Shown: positions 9,466 to 18,755 of the stretch, in pieces
Layout: the number at the start of each line of letters is the position of its first letter
Position numbering within the stretch: position 1 is the stretch's first letter
Source of the DNA: an uncultured Pelagibacteraceae bacterium
GTDB taxonomy: Bacteria; Pseudomonadota; Alphaproteobacteria; Pelagibacterales; Pelagibacteraceae
Reading direction: 5' to 3'
DNA length: 64,000 bases
Assembly (NCBI GenBank): GCA_902606115.1
Contig: CACLFM010000003.1
Span: 35,935 to 99,934 of the forward strand
Program-made: the position numbers and the translations under genes
Notes under the pieces: model-generated
Databases searched by the model: none
What the model was told of the DNA's origin: nothing
The model's input: only the letters and a program-made list of their open reading frames with translations

Positions 9466-11808
9466 ATGAATAATTTGGTAAAAAAAATTCTAATCCTAAT
9501 AAGTACTACTTTTTTATCAATTTTCTTAATAGCTGTATCCATATTATGGGCTTTTTCTAATAATTTACCAGATTATAAATATTTGAAAAATTACAAAGCA
9601 CCAGTTTCAAGCAAAATTTATTCAGGAGGTGGTGAGCTAATACAAGATTTTTCATCTGAGAAGCGAATTTTTATTCCTTTTAATTCAATACCCAAAATAG
9701 TTATCAATTCTTTCTTATCAGCGGAAGATAAAAATTTTTTTAATCATCCCGGAATTGATGCCAAAGGAGTCTTGAGGGCTATTATTAAAAATATTGCTAA
9801 TATTTTTAACTCCAAAAGACTTGAAGGAGCATCTACAATTACGCAACAAGTTGCAAAAAATTTCTTGTTAACTAACGAAGTCAGTTTACAAAGAAAATTA
9901 AAAGAAGCAATTCTAGCTTTTAGAATAGAAAGAATTCTTTCAAAAGAAAGAATACTAGAGCTCTACTTAAATCAAATATATTTGGGTCAAGGATCTTATG
10001 GAATTGCTGCAGCAAGTTTGGAGTATTTTGATAAATCTATTGATGAACTAAATTATGAAGAAGCGGCTTTACTTGCAGCCTTGCCTAAAGCCCCAAGTAG
10101 ATATAACCCATATAAAAATAAAAAAATTGCAAAGTTTAGAAGAGATTTGGTTTTAAAAAACTTATTTGAGAATAAATATATAAATGAAAAAAAATTAGTT
10201 CATTTAAAAAATAAAAAAATTATTTTAAAAAAAAGACAAAAAATATTTCTAGAAGACTCAAGGTATTATGTTGAGGAAGTAAGGAAAGATATAATTAAAC
10301 AGTTAGGATATGACAAGGTTTATAAAGAGGGCCTAAATATAAAAACCCCTCTAAATTTAACACTACAAGAAATAGCCACCGGTGTATTAAGAAATGGTAT
10401 TGAAAATTATGATAAAAGTAAGGGTTGGAGAGGTCCTATAAAGAATATTAATCTTTCAAATAAGAATTGGAAAAATTTAATTAAAAATAATATCGAAAAA
10501 AAAATTGGTTGGGAAATATCTAGAATAATAGATATTAATGAAGCAAATATTATAATCGAAACAGAAAATGATAAAATCGGTGAAATTAAATTTTCAAACT
10601 TAGAATGGATTAAACAATTAGAAAAAGAGAAACCTTTTCAAGTTGGTGACTTAATATATGTCAAGCAAAAAAAAGATACTATTTATGATTTAAAACAATT
10701 ACCATCAGTTAATGGAGCTATAGTAGTTATGGATCCTTACACAGGTAGGGTTTTGGCTTTGAGTGGTGGATTTAGCTTTAAAAAAAGCGAATTTAATAGA
10801 GCCACCCAAGCATTAAGACAACCCGGGTCTGCATTTAAACCATTTATATATGCTCTTGCATTAGAAAATGGATATTCGCCTTCTACATTAATATTAGATG
10901 CGCCTCTTGTTTTGAAACAGGGCACAGATCTCAAAATGTGGAAACCTGAAAATTATGGTAAAAAATTTTATGGTCGCTTAACTTTAAGAGAAGGTTTAGA
11001 AAAATCTAGAAACTTAATGACGGTAAGAATTTCACAAGATTTGGGGCTAAAAAAAATAGTTGACTTATCTAAAAAATTGGGAATTTACGAAAATCCTAAC
11101 GAACTTTTATCAATTTCTCTGGGCTCAGCAGAAACAACATTATTAAAATTAACATCTGCTTACTGCTCATTTGTTAACGGAGGAAAACTTGTAAATCCAA
11201 AATTAATTGACCGTATCCAGGATAGTGAAGGAAACACGATATTTAAAACTGAAGATAGATATTGTGAAAACTGTAAAAATATATCTTTTTTAAACAATGA
11301 GGTTCCTAAAATAAAAAATAACTTTAAACAGATTTTTTCTCCACAAACAGCATATCAAATAACATCTATTTTAGAGGGCGCTACAAAAAGAGGTACTGCA
11401 AAAAAATTAAAAGACTTAAATTTAGATATTGCAGGCAAAACCGGAACAACTAATAAAAATACAGATACATGGTTTATAGGATTTACATCTGACTTAGTAG
11501 TTGGAGTTTATATAGGCCATGATGATCCAAAAACTTTAGGAAAATTTGAAACAGGTGCAAAAACAGCTATGCCAATATTTAAATCTTTTATAAAGAAAGC
11601 CATAAAAAAAGAAAACACTAGGCCATTTAAAATACCTGAAAACATTACTTTAATGGTCGTTGATTCTCAAACTGGTAAAAAAGTTAGCTTTGCATCAAAT
11701 AAAACTTTGATTGAGTCCTTTAAATCTGAAAAAATAAGTAATAACCTAGATGTTAATTTAAAAAATAATAATAGATTTAACAATAATAATGTATTAAAAT
11801 TCTATTAA
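9466..11808 (+). CDS. mrcA: Penicillin-binding protein 1A (transglycosylase/transpeptidase)
   Basis: AEDKNFFNHPGID, EGASTITQQVAKN, RQPGSAFKPF, KTGTT motifs. Confidence 0.95.
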   Translation: MNNLVKKILILISTTFLSIFLIAVSILWAFSNNLPDYKYLKNYKAPVSSKIYSGGGELIQDFSSEKRIFIPFNSIPKIVINSFLSAEDKNFFNHPGIDAKGVLRAIIKNIANIFNSKRLEGASTITQQVAKNFLLTNEVSLQRKLKEAILAFRIERILSKERILELYLNQIYLGQGSYGIAAASLEYFDKSIDELNYEEAALLAALPKAPSRYNPYKNKKIAKFRRDLVLKNLFENKYINEKKLVHLKNKKIILKKRQKIFLEDSRYYVEEVRKDIIKQLGYDKVYKEGLNIKTPLNLTLQEIATGVLRNGIENYDKSKGWRGPIKNINLSNKNWKNLIKNNIEKKIGWEISRIIDINEANIIIETENDKIGEIKFSNLEWIKQLEKEKPFQVGDLIYVKQKKDTIYDLKQLPSVNGAIVVMDPYTGRVLALSGGFSFKKSEFNRATQALRQPGSAFKPFIYALALENGYSPSTLILDAPLVLKQGTDLKMWKPENYGKKFYGRLTLREGLEKSRNLMTVRISQDLGLKKIVDLSKKLGIYENPNELLSISLGSAETTLLKLTSAYCSFVNGGKLVNPKLIDRIQDSEGNTIFKTEDRYCENCKNISFLNNEVPKIKNNFKQIFSPQTAYQITSILEGATKRGTAKKLKDLNLDIAGKTGTTNKNTDTWFIGFTSDLVVGVYIGHDDPKTLGKFETGAKTAMPIFKSFIKKAIKKENTRPFKIPENITLMVVDSQTGKKVSFASNKTLIESFKSEKISNNLDVNLKNNNRFNNNNVLKFY

Positions 11809-12906
11809 TGAGCGAGCAGTTTCTTCATACAATTGAAAGTATCAAAAAAATAAATCAAAGAATACAGGAGTATCTTTGAAAAAAATAAAATTAAATCAAA
11901 AATCGAAAAATATCATAAGTTAGTTCTAGATAAAGATTTCTGGAAAGATCAATCAAACGCCCAAAAAATTTTAAAGGAAAAAAAGAAATTAGATGATTTA
12001 GTTTTATCGTTTGAAAATTCTGTTAAAGAAAGCAATGAGTTGAATGAATTTTTTCTATTAGCTTCAGAAGAAAATAACACTAAACTCATACAAGAAATTT
12101 CAGGTAATATCGAATTATTAAAATCTCAAGTGCAAAGAAATGAGATAAAATGCTTCTTGTCAAAAGAGAGTGATAGCAATGATTGTTTTATAGAAATTCA
12201 TGCTGGTGCTGGCGGAACTGAAAGTCAAGATTGGGCGGATATGTTGAGGAGAATGTATATGAAATGGTCCAATAACAGAGAATTTAAACAAAATATTATC
12301 AGTGAACATAGGGGTGATGAAGCTGGAATTAAATCTACAACTATTAAGATTAGTGGAGATTATGCTTTTGGATGGTTGAAAAGTGAGTCTGGAATTCATC
12401 GGTTAGTTAGAATCTCTCCATTTGACTCTGGCGCAAGAAGACATACTAGTTTTGCAAGTGTCTGGGTTTACCCAGTAGTTGATGACTCTATTCATATAGA
12501 CATCCAAGAAAAAGATTTAAGAGTGGACACTTATCGTTCAAGTGGAGCAGGAGGGCAGCATGTAAATACAACAGATAGCGCAGTAAGAATTACTCATATT
12601 CCTACAAAAATAGTAGTACAATGCCAAAACGACAGATCCCAACATAAAAATAAAGAAACATGTATGCAAATGTTAAAAGCTCGTTTGTATAACTATGAAC
12701 TTGAAAAAAGAGAAAAAGAAAGTATTGGTGAGAATGATAAAAAAAAAGACATTGGCTGGGGTCATCAAATTAGATCATATGTTCTACATCCATATAGGCT
12801 TGTAAAAGATAACAGAACTTATTTTGAGAGCAGTGATCCAGACAAAGTTTTAAATGGGGAGATAGATAGCTTTTTAGAAAGTTCATTATTCAGTTCAAAT
12901 GGTTAA
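11808..12906 (+). CDS. prfB: Peptide chain release factor 2, requiring programmed +1 frameshift; join(11808..11876,11878..12906)
   Basis: 0-frame MSEQFLHTIESIKKINQRIQEYL followed by in-frame TGA (11877-11879); CAGGAG-TAT-CTT-TGA matches the known prfB recoding site; +1 frame continues EKNKIKSKIEKYHKLVLDKDFWKD…GGTESQDWADML…GAGGQHVNTTDSAVRITH. Confidence 0.95.
11866..11879 (+). promoter_or_regulatory. prfB programmed +1 frameshift site (SD-like AGGAG, TAT, slippery CTT, TGA)
   Basis: Sequence AGGAGTATCTTTGA; the SD-like element sits 3 nt before CTT and the UGA stop follows directly. Confidence 0.93.
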
Positions 12907-15100
12907 AAGATTAATACAATTAATATCTTTTTTTTTATTAATTGTATTGTCATTTCTAATTTATCTAAGCATCTATGGAATTAGTACTAATAAATTCAAC
13001 AATTTGATTAGTGAAAAAATCTCAGAAAGAAATGAAAATTTAAATATAAGTTTAAATAATATAAAAATATTTTTAAATATTAATAATTTCAATTTTGAGT
13101 TAAAAACAAAAGAGCCTAAAGTGTTCTTAAAAAATAAGGAAATCAAGATTGAGAGTATTAGCACTGATCTACCATTAAAAAATTTTTTTTCTACTAAATT
13201 TAATTTAGAAAAAATTAAAATTAAGACTGATAAAAATAAAATTAAAAATTTGATCTCAGTAGCGAGAACATATCGGAATAATCCTCAACTCTTTATTTTA
13301 AATAAAATTGTGAAAGATGGCACCATGTCTTTAGAAAGCAAAATTAATTTTAATGAGGATGGAAGCATAAAAAATAGCTATATTATTGATGGTAATGTTG
13401 AAAATTTAAAAATAGAGTTATTAAATGAAGATTTAATTGAAAATATCAATTTTAATTTTTTAATAAAAGATAAAGAGTATTTAATTTACAACCTGTCTTC
13501 ACTTTATCAATCTATCGATATCAAGTCTAACCAGATAAAAATTATCAAAAATCAAAATAAATTTGAATTTGAGGGCGATATTTCAAATAAAAAAGGTAAA
13601 ATAAATTTTGATAAATTTTCAAATTTTTTAAATGATGATTTGAAGGATATTTTTAAAAATAACTTAATTTTTAATTCAAATAATAAATTTTCTTTTAAAA
13701 TAAGTAAAAGAATTAAACTTTTAGATATTAAGATACAATCAAAATTATCATTAGAGTCGATAAAATATTCAAACAATATTTTTAAAAGATTTTTTCCTGG
13801 TTATAAAACAGATATAAAACTTCAAGATAACTCTATTACATTTGATTATGACAATGGTGATTATGAAATAAATGGTAAATCTAAATTAAATATAAATGAT
13901 GATGTTGATGATGCCAATTACTCAATTAAAAAAGTAAAAGATGAATTATTTTATAATTTAAATTTTGAATTAATTAATTCTGCTATTAATTTTAAAATAT
14001 TAAATTACACAAAAAATAAAGGTGATAAAAGTTTATTTAATCTAAATGGAAAGTTTTCTAATTCTAAGCTGATAGTAATTGAGAATATAAAACTTATTCA
14101 AGATAAAAACTTTATTGACATAAATAATATAGTATTTGGAAATAATAATAAGATTAAGAGTTTAGACGGTATAAGAATAAATATACTTAATGACAGTGAC
14201 AAATACAGTGAATTAAATATAAAAAGAGACAACAAAAACTATATTGTAAAAAGCAAAATTTTTGACGGATCCAAGTTAGTTGATGAAATTTTGTTTTCGA
14301 AAGATGATGGAAATTTTTTTAATTTATTTAATAATTTAAATAGCGATATATCTATTAAAATTGATACTGCTTATATTAATAAAGAAGATTATATTACCTC
14401 TTTAAACTCAAATTTAATTATAAAAGAAAATCAAGTTTTTAATTTAAATTTATTATCTAAATTTCCTAATAATGAAGAATTAAAAGTTTCAGTTAGAACC
14501 AATCCAAATCAAGAGAAAATAACAACAGTTTTTACAAATCATGCAAAGCCCCTTGTGAAAAAATATAAATTTATTAAAGGTTTTGATGGAGGCTCCTTAG
14601 ATTTTTACTCAATATCAAAAAATAAAAAATCTAATTCAAATTTAAAATTATATGATTTTAAATTAAATGAGGTACCTGCTCTTACTAAATTATTAACCCT
14701 AGCTTCATTACAAGGTATAGCGGATATGTTATCCGGTGAAGGAATTAGATTTAATGAATTTGAGATGAAATTCAATAAAGATAAAGGATTAATGACAATT
14801 GAAGAAATTTATTCTTTGGGCCCTTCAATTTCTGTTTTAATGGAAGGATATGTTCAAAAAGATGAATTAATTAGTCTTAGAGGAACATTAGTCCCTGCCA
14901 CAACAATAAATAAAGCTATAGGCTCAATACCTTTATTGGGAGATATACTCGTAGGGAAAAAAGCAGGCGAGGGGGTTTTTGGCGTAAGTTTCAAAATTAA
15001 AGGATATCCTAAAGATTTAAAAACCACTGTAAATCCAATTAAAACTTTAACTCCAAGATTTATAACTAGAACTTTAGAAAAAATTAAAAAACCTAATTAA
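12899..15100 (+). CDS. AsmA/YhdP-like large periplasmic protein
   Basis: N-terminal TM then long beta-rich Asn/Lys-rich domain, C-terminal SLRGTLVPATTINKAIGSIPLLGDILVGKKAGEGVFGVSFKIKGYPKDL typical of AsmA-like C-termini. Confidence 0.75.
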   Translation: MVKRLIQLISFFLLIVLSFLIYLSIYGISTNKFNNLISEKISERNENLNISLNNIKIFLNINNFNFELKTKEPKVFLKNKEIKIESISTDLPLKNFFSTKFNLEKIKIKTDKNKIKNLISVARTYRNNPQLFILNKIVKDGTMSLESKINFNEDGSIKNSYIIDGNVENLKIELLNEDLIENINFNFLIKDKEYLIYNLSSLYQSIDIKSNQIKIIKNQNKFEFEGDISNKKGKINFDKFSNFLNDDLKDIFKNNLIFNSNNKFSFKISKRIKLLDIKIQSKLSLESIKYSNNIFKRFFPGYKTDIKLQDNSITFDYDNGDYEINGKSKLNINDDVDDANYSIKKVKDELFYNLNFELINSAINFKILNYTKNKGDKSLFNLNGKFSNSKLIVIENIKLIQDKNFIDINNIVFGNNNKIKSLDGIRINILNDSDKYSELNIKRDNKNYIVKSKIFDGSKLVDEILFSKDDGNFFNLFNNLNSDISIKIDTAYINKEDYITSLNSNLIIKENQVFNLNLLSKFPNNEELKVSVRTNPNQEKITTVFTNHAKPLVKKYKFIKGFDGGSLDFYSISKNKKSNSNLKLYDFKLNEVPALTKLLTLASLQGIADMLSGEGIRFNEFEMKFNKDKGLMTIEEIYSLGPSISVLMEGYVQKDELISLRGTLVPATTINKAIGSIPLLGDILVGKKAGEGVFGVSFKIKGYPKDLKTTVNPIKTLTPRFITRTLEKIKKPN

Positions 15101-16328
15101 TAATTTTAAACAATACATGGTTTTTTTTACCATGCGATAATTTTAAGATATTTTCTTTAAAGTCATTAATTGTAATACTAAGACTTGCTTCATCAATAGT
15201 AATATTATTCACTTTGACTCCTAAATTTTTAATTGCTCTTCTAACTTCATTTTTTGATTTTAATAATTTTGATTTTATTACTATATCTATAATATTGATA
15301 CCGCTACCAAGATCATTTTTTTTTAGATTTATTACAGGCAGATCATCCCCGTAAGAACCACCACTAAATGTCTTTTTTGCAGTTTCCTCAGCCTTTTTTG
15401 CTGCTACTTTACCATGTAACATTGAGGTCGTCTCATTAGCTAACAAAATTTTTAATTCGTTGATATTTCTATTTCTCAAACTTTCAATTTCAGAAATTTC
15501 TTTATCAGTGAACATTTTTAAAAATTTTACTACATCACGGTCATCCGTATTTCTCCAAAACTGCCAATAATCATATGGGGATAACAATTTCTTGTCCAAC
15601 CATACGGCACCTTTTTCTGTTTTTCCCATTTTTGTACCTGATGCTAAAGTTATTAATGGTGTTGTTAATCCATATGCTTGTTTACTAGAACTTCTTTTAA
15701 TTAATTCAACACCATTCACAATATTTCCCCACTGATCTGATCCACCTATTTGAACTATGCAATTGTTTTTCTTATTTAATTCTAAAAAATCATAAGCTTG
15801 TAAAATCATATAATTAAATTCCATATAACTTAATGATTGCTCTCTTTCTAATCTAAGTTTAACACTATCAAAACTTAACATTTTATTAATTGTAAAATGC
15901 TTACCTATTTCTCTTAAAAATTTTATATAATTTAATTTTCCAAGCCATTTATAATTATTAACGTAAATTGGTTTTGTTTTAGTATTTTTAGTATTTAAGA
16001 AAATTTGAAATACTTTTTTAATATTTCTAATATTTTTATCTATCTCTTTTGTTGATAATATTTTTCTCGTTTCCTCTTTGCCAGAAGGATCCCCAATCAT
16101 AGTAGTACCACCACCAAGCAAAACTATAGGCTTATGACCAAATTTTTGCAGCATTCTTAAACACATTATTTGTAACAAACTGCCCACATGCAAACTTTGA
16201 GCAGTGCAATCAAAGCCAATATATGCATTAATTTTTTTGTTATTCATTAAATTATCTAGCTCTTCGGAATTAGTACATTGATTAAAATACTCTCTTTCTT
16301 TAAACTCAGCTATAAATGAATTTTTCAT
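15093..16328 (-). CDS. tyrS: Tyrosyl-tRNA synthetase
   Basis: AYIGFDCTAQSLHVGSLLQI, GGSDQWGNI, KMGKTEKGAVWL, C-terminal S4 domain. Confidence 0.96.
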   Translation of the reverse strand: MKNSFIAEFKEREYFNQCTNSEELDNLMNNKKINAYIGFDCTAQSLHVGSLLQIMCLRMLQKFGHKPIVLLGGGTTMIGDPSGKEETRKILSTKEIDKNIRNIKKVFQIFLNTKNTKTKPIYVNNYKWLGKLNYIKFLREIGKHFTINKMLSFDSVKLRLEREQSLSYMEFNYMILQAYDFLELNKKNNCIVQIGGSDQWGNIVNGVELIKRSSSKQAYGLTTPLITLASGTKMGKTEKGAVWLDKKLLSPYDYWQFWRNTDDRDVVKFLKMFTDKEISEIESLRNRNINELKILLANETTSMLHGKVAAKKAEETAKKTFSGGSYGDDLPVINLKKNDLGSGINIIDIVIKSKLLKSKNEVRRAIKNLGVKVNNITIDEASLSITINDFKENILKLSHGKKNHVLFKIIN

Positions 16329-16387
16329 TTTTTAATTTATTAATATTAATTCAATATACTTATTTTAATTTGATTGAAAAATAAATT

Positions 16388-17515
16388 GTGAATAAATCTC
16401 TAAATAGTTTAGGCTTAATGAGTGGCACTTCTGGTGATGGAGTTGATGCATCGATAATAAATTCTGATGGTAAAGGTTATTATAAAGTTTTGATTAATGA
16501 ATATTTTGAATATACAGATGATATATCTCAAAATATTTATAATTTAAAAAGTAATATAAATAAGCTAGAAGACATAAAAAAATTCTCTATAGAAATTAAT
16601 GATTTAGAAAGAAAAATCACATTATTTCATTCAAATGTTGTTTTAGAATGCATCAAAAATAATGATTTCGTAATAGACTTAATCGGTTTTCATGGGCAAA
16701 CAATTTTACATAGTCCAATAGACAAATATTCTAAACAATTAGGTGATGGTAAATTATTATCTCAACTTTCAAAGAAAAAAGTTATTTATAATTTTAGACA
16801 AAATGATTTATTAGAAGGAGGTGAAGGAGCACCACTGTCACCAATCTTTCATCATTTAATTGTTAAAGAAAAAAAAATTGACCTACCAGTTTGTATTTTA
16901 AATATTGGAGGTATTTCTAATTTAACTTTAATTAAGGATTTAAATGAAGAAAATCTGATTAGTAAAGATATTGGCCCAGGAAATTGTTTAATTGATGAAT
17001 GGATGAGGAGAAACAAAAAAGGTAATTATGATAAAAATGGAGAATCAGCAAACTCAGGTAAAACAGATAAATTAATACTTAATCAAGCCCTTGAAGATTT
17101 TGAAAATATTCCAGATAAAAATATAAATTCATTTGATGTTAACGATTTTGAAATAAACTTCTTAAGAGGGCTTGATTTAGAGGACGGTGCTTCAACAATA
17201 ACTGATTTTACTGGAAAGATAATTGCGTCTAAATTATCTAGAGAAATATTAAAATCTAACCAAAAGATTTCAAACGTTATCTTGTGTGGGGGCGGAAGAA
17301 AAAATAAAACGTTAATTGAAAGAATTAAGTTAAATAGTGACCAAACAATAAAATTTGAAACTACAGATGATTATGGAGTTAATGGAGATTTTGTAGAGTC
17401 ACAAGCTTTTGCTTATTTAGCAATTCGATCTTTCTTAAAACTACCTATATCTTTTCCAAACACAACAGGATGCAAAGTACCTGCCACCGGAGGTGTTTAT
17501 GCAAAAAATTTTTAA
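16388..17515 (+). CDS. anmK: Anhydro-N-acetylmuramic acid kinase
   Basis: GLMSGTSGDGVDASI, GFHGQTILHSP, CGGGRKNKTL. Confidence 0.94.
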   Translation: MNKSLNSLGLMSGTSGDGVDASIINSDGKGYYKVLINEYFEYTDDISQNIYNLKSNINKLEDIKKFSIEINDLERKITLFHSNVVLECIKNNDFVIDLIGFHGQTILHSPIDKYSKQLGDGKLLSQLSKKKVIYNFRQNDLLEGGEGAPLSPIFHHLIVKEKKIDLPVCILNIGGISNLTLIKDLNEENLISKDIGPGNCLIDEWMRRNKKGNYDKNGESANSGKTDKLILNQALEDFENIPDKNINSFDVNDFEINFLRGLDLEDGASTITDFTGKIIASKLSREILKSNQKISNVILCGGGRKNKTLIERIKLNSDQTIKFETTDDYGVNGDFVESQAFAYLAIRSFLKLPISFPNTTGCKVPATGGVYAKNF

Positions 17516-18168
17516 AATAAAGCTGATTCTTTTTGAATATATTGATCTAAGACTTTTCTTAAACTATTTTCAGATTTAGCAAAAAAATGATTAGCATCTG
17601 GCACTGATTGAAAATCTACTTTTATTCCTTTTTGTGCTGACAATCTCTTATTAAGATCGTTTAAATGATCTATGGGAACAAGTTCATCTTTTTTACCATA
17701 AACCATTAAACCCGAAGTCGGACAAGGTGAAAGAAATGAAAAATCATATACATTTGGTTGAGGTGATATTGAAATAAACCTATTAATCTCAGGTCTTCTC
17801 ATCAGTAATTGCATTGATATTAATGATCCAAAAGAGAAACCAGCAACCCAACATTGTGAATTATCAAAATTTTCTCTTTCAATCCAATCCAATGCAGCAG
17901 CAGCATCTGCAAGTTCACCTTGACCGTTATCAAACTCTCCATCACTTTTACCAACTCCTCTAAAATTAACTCTGCATACTGAAAATCCATTGTCCATAAA
18001 AGCATGAAATGTTTCGACAACAACTTTGTTGTTCATAGTGCCTCCGTACTGAGGATGAGGTTGTAATACTAGGGCAATTGGAGAAGTTATTTTTTGATTT
18101 TTAAAATACTTTGCCTCCAATCTTCCAGCGGGTCCTGGGATAAATATTTCTACGATTTTATTTTCCAT
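17512..18168 (-). CDS. Alpha/beta hydrolase (dienelactone hydrolase/YpfH-like)
   Basis: IFIPGPAGRLEAKYF…LVLQPHPQYGGTMNNKVV…VNFRGVGKSDGEFDNGQGE…GFSFGS. Confidence 0.85.
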   Translation of the reverse strand: MENKIVEIFIPGPAGRLEAKYFKNQKITSPIALVLQPHPQYGGTMNNKVVVETFHAFMDNGFSVCRVNFRGVGKSDGEFDNGQGELADAAAALDWIERENFDNSQCWVAGFSFGSLISMQLLMRRPEINRFISISPQPNVYDFSFLSPCPTSGLMVYGKKDELVPIDHLNDLNKRLSAQKGIKVDFQSVPDANHFFAKSENSLRKVLDQYIQKESALF

Positions 18169-18170
18169 AC

Positions 18171-18192
18171 TTGTTAATGATAATTATTCTCA
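18171..18192. promoter_or_regulatory. Fur-box-like site, copy 1
   Basis: TTGTTAATGATAATTATTCTCA; core GTTAATGATAATTATTCTC matches the classical GATAATGATAATCATTATC at 16 of 19 positions (counted by hand). Confidence 0.65.
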
Positions 18193-18201
18193 AAAAAATT
18201 T

Positions 18202-18223
18202 TTGTTAATGATAATTATTCTCA
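18202..18223. promoter_or_regulatory. Fur-box-like site, copy 2 (perfect 22-bp direct repeat of copy 1, 31-bp period)
   Basis: Identical TTGTTAATGATAATTATTCTCA. Confidence 0.65.
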
Positions 18224-18280
18224 CAAAAAAACTTTGTTTATCATATTGAAGCGACAAAATGCGAGTCTTTTTAATTTCAA

Positions 18281-18305
18281 AAACTTGACTATTTTAGTCG
18301 GGTAT
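18281..18305 (+). promoter_or_regulatory. IscR type-1 site overlapping the suf operon promoter (-35 TTGACT, -10 TATATA)
   Basis: AAACTTGACTATTTTAGTCGGGTAT matches ATASYYGACTRWWWYAGTCRRSTAT at 24 of 25 positions; 27 nt upstream of the Rrf2-family ATG. Confidence 0.85.
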
Positions 18306-18332
18306 ATATATAAGTCGCATAAATAAAGGATT

Positions 18333-18755
18333 ATGAAGCTAAATACTAAATCAAGATACGCAGTAATGGCACTCGCAGATATGGCTGTTTTTTCAAGAGA
18401 TAATGCAGTTAGTTTAAGAGATATTTCGTTAAGACAAGGAATATCTTTACTTTATTTAGAACAAATTTTTTTAAAATTAAAAAAAAATAATATTGTAAAA
18501 AGTGTACGAGGAATAAACGGAGGTTATATACTTATTAAAACTCCAAAAGAGTTAAAAATTTTAGATATACTATTAGCTTTAGACCAAAAAGTTAAGACAG
18601 TTGGATGTAAAAAAGATTCTAAAAAATCCTGTAACGGCAAAAGTACTAAATGTATAACTCATAATTTTTGGGATGAATTAGATTTCCATATTAACAGTTT
18701 TTTTGAAAACAAAAAACTAAGTGACCTATTAAAAAACAAAGAGGCAAGACATTAA
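18333..18755 (+). CDS. iscR: Rrf2-family Fe-S regulator, IscR-like
   Basis: MKLNTKSRYAVMALADMA; three cysteines C-x7-C-x6-C followed by ITHNFWDEL as in IscR; first gene of the suf operon. Confidence 0.88.
   Translation: MKLNTKSRYAVMALADMAVFSRDNAVSLRDISLRQGISLLYLEQIFLKLKKNNIVKSVRGINGGYILIKTPKELKILDILLALDQKVKTVGCKKDSKKSCNGKSTKCITHNFWDELDFHINSFFENKKLSDLLKNKEARH

Noticed and set aside
12040-12906. prfB as an intact 288-aa ORF from TTG 12040
   Set aside because: Upstream sequence in the same frame continues back to the frameshift site and encodes the expected RF2 N-terminus, so this start is an artefact of the programmed shift.
15116-15134. CATGGT-TTTTTTT-ACCATG hairpin at the asmA/tyrS convergent junction
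   Set aside because: Lies within the tyrS coding sequence (HGKKNHVLF) and has no proper U-tract; not strong enough to call a terminator.
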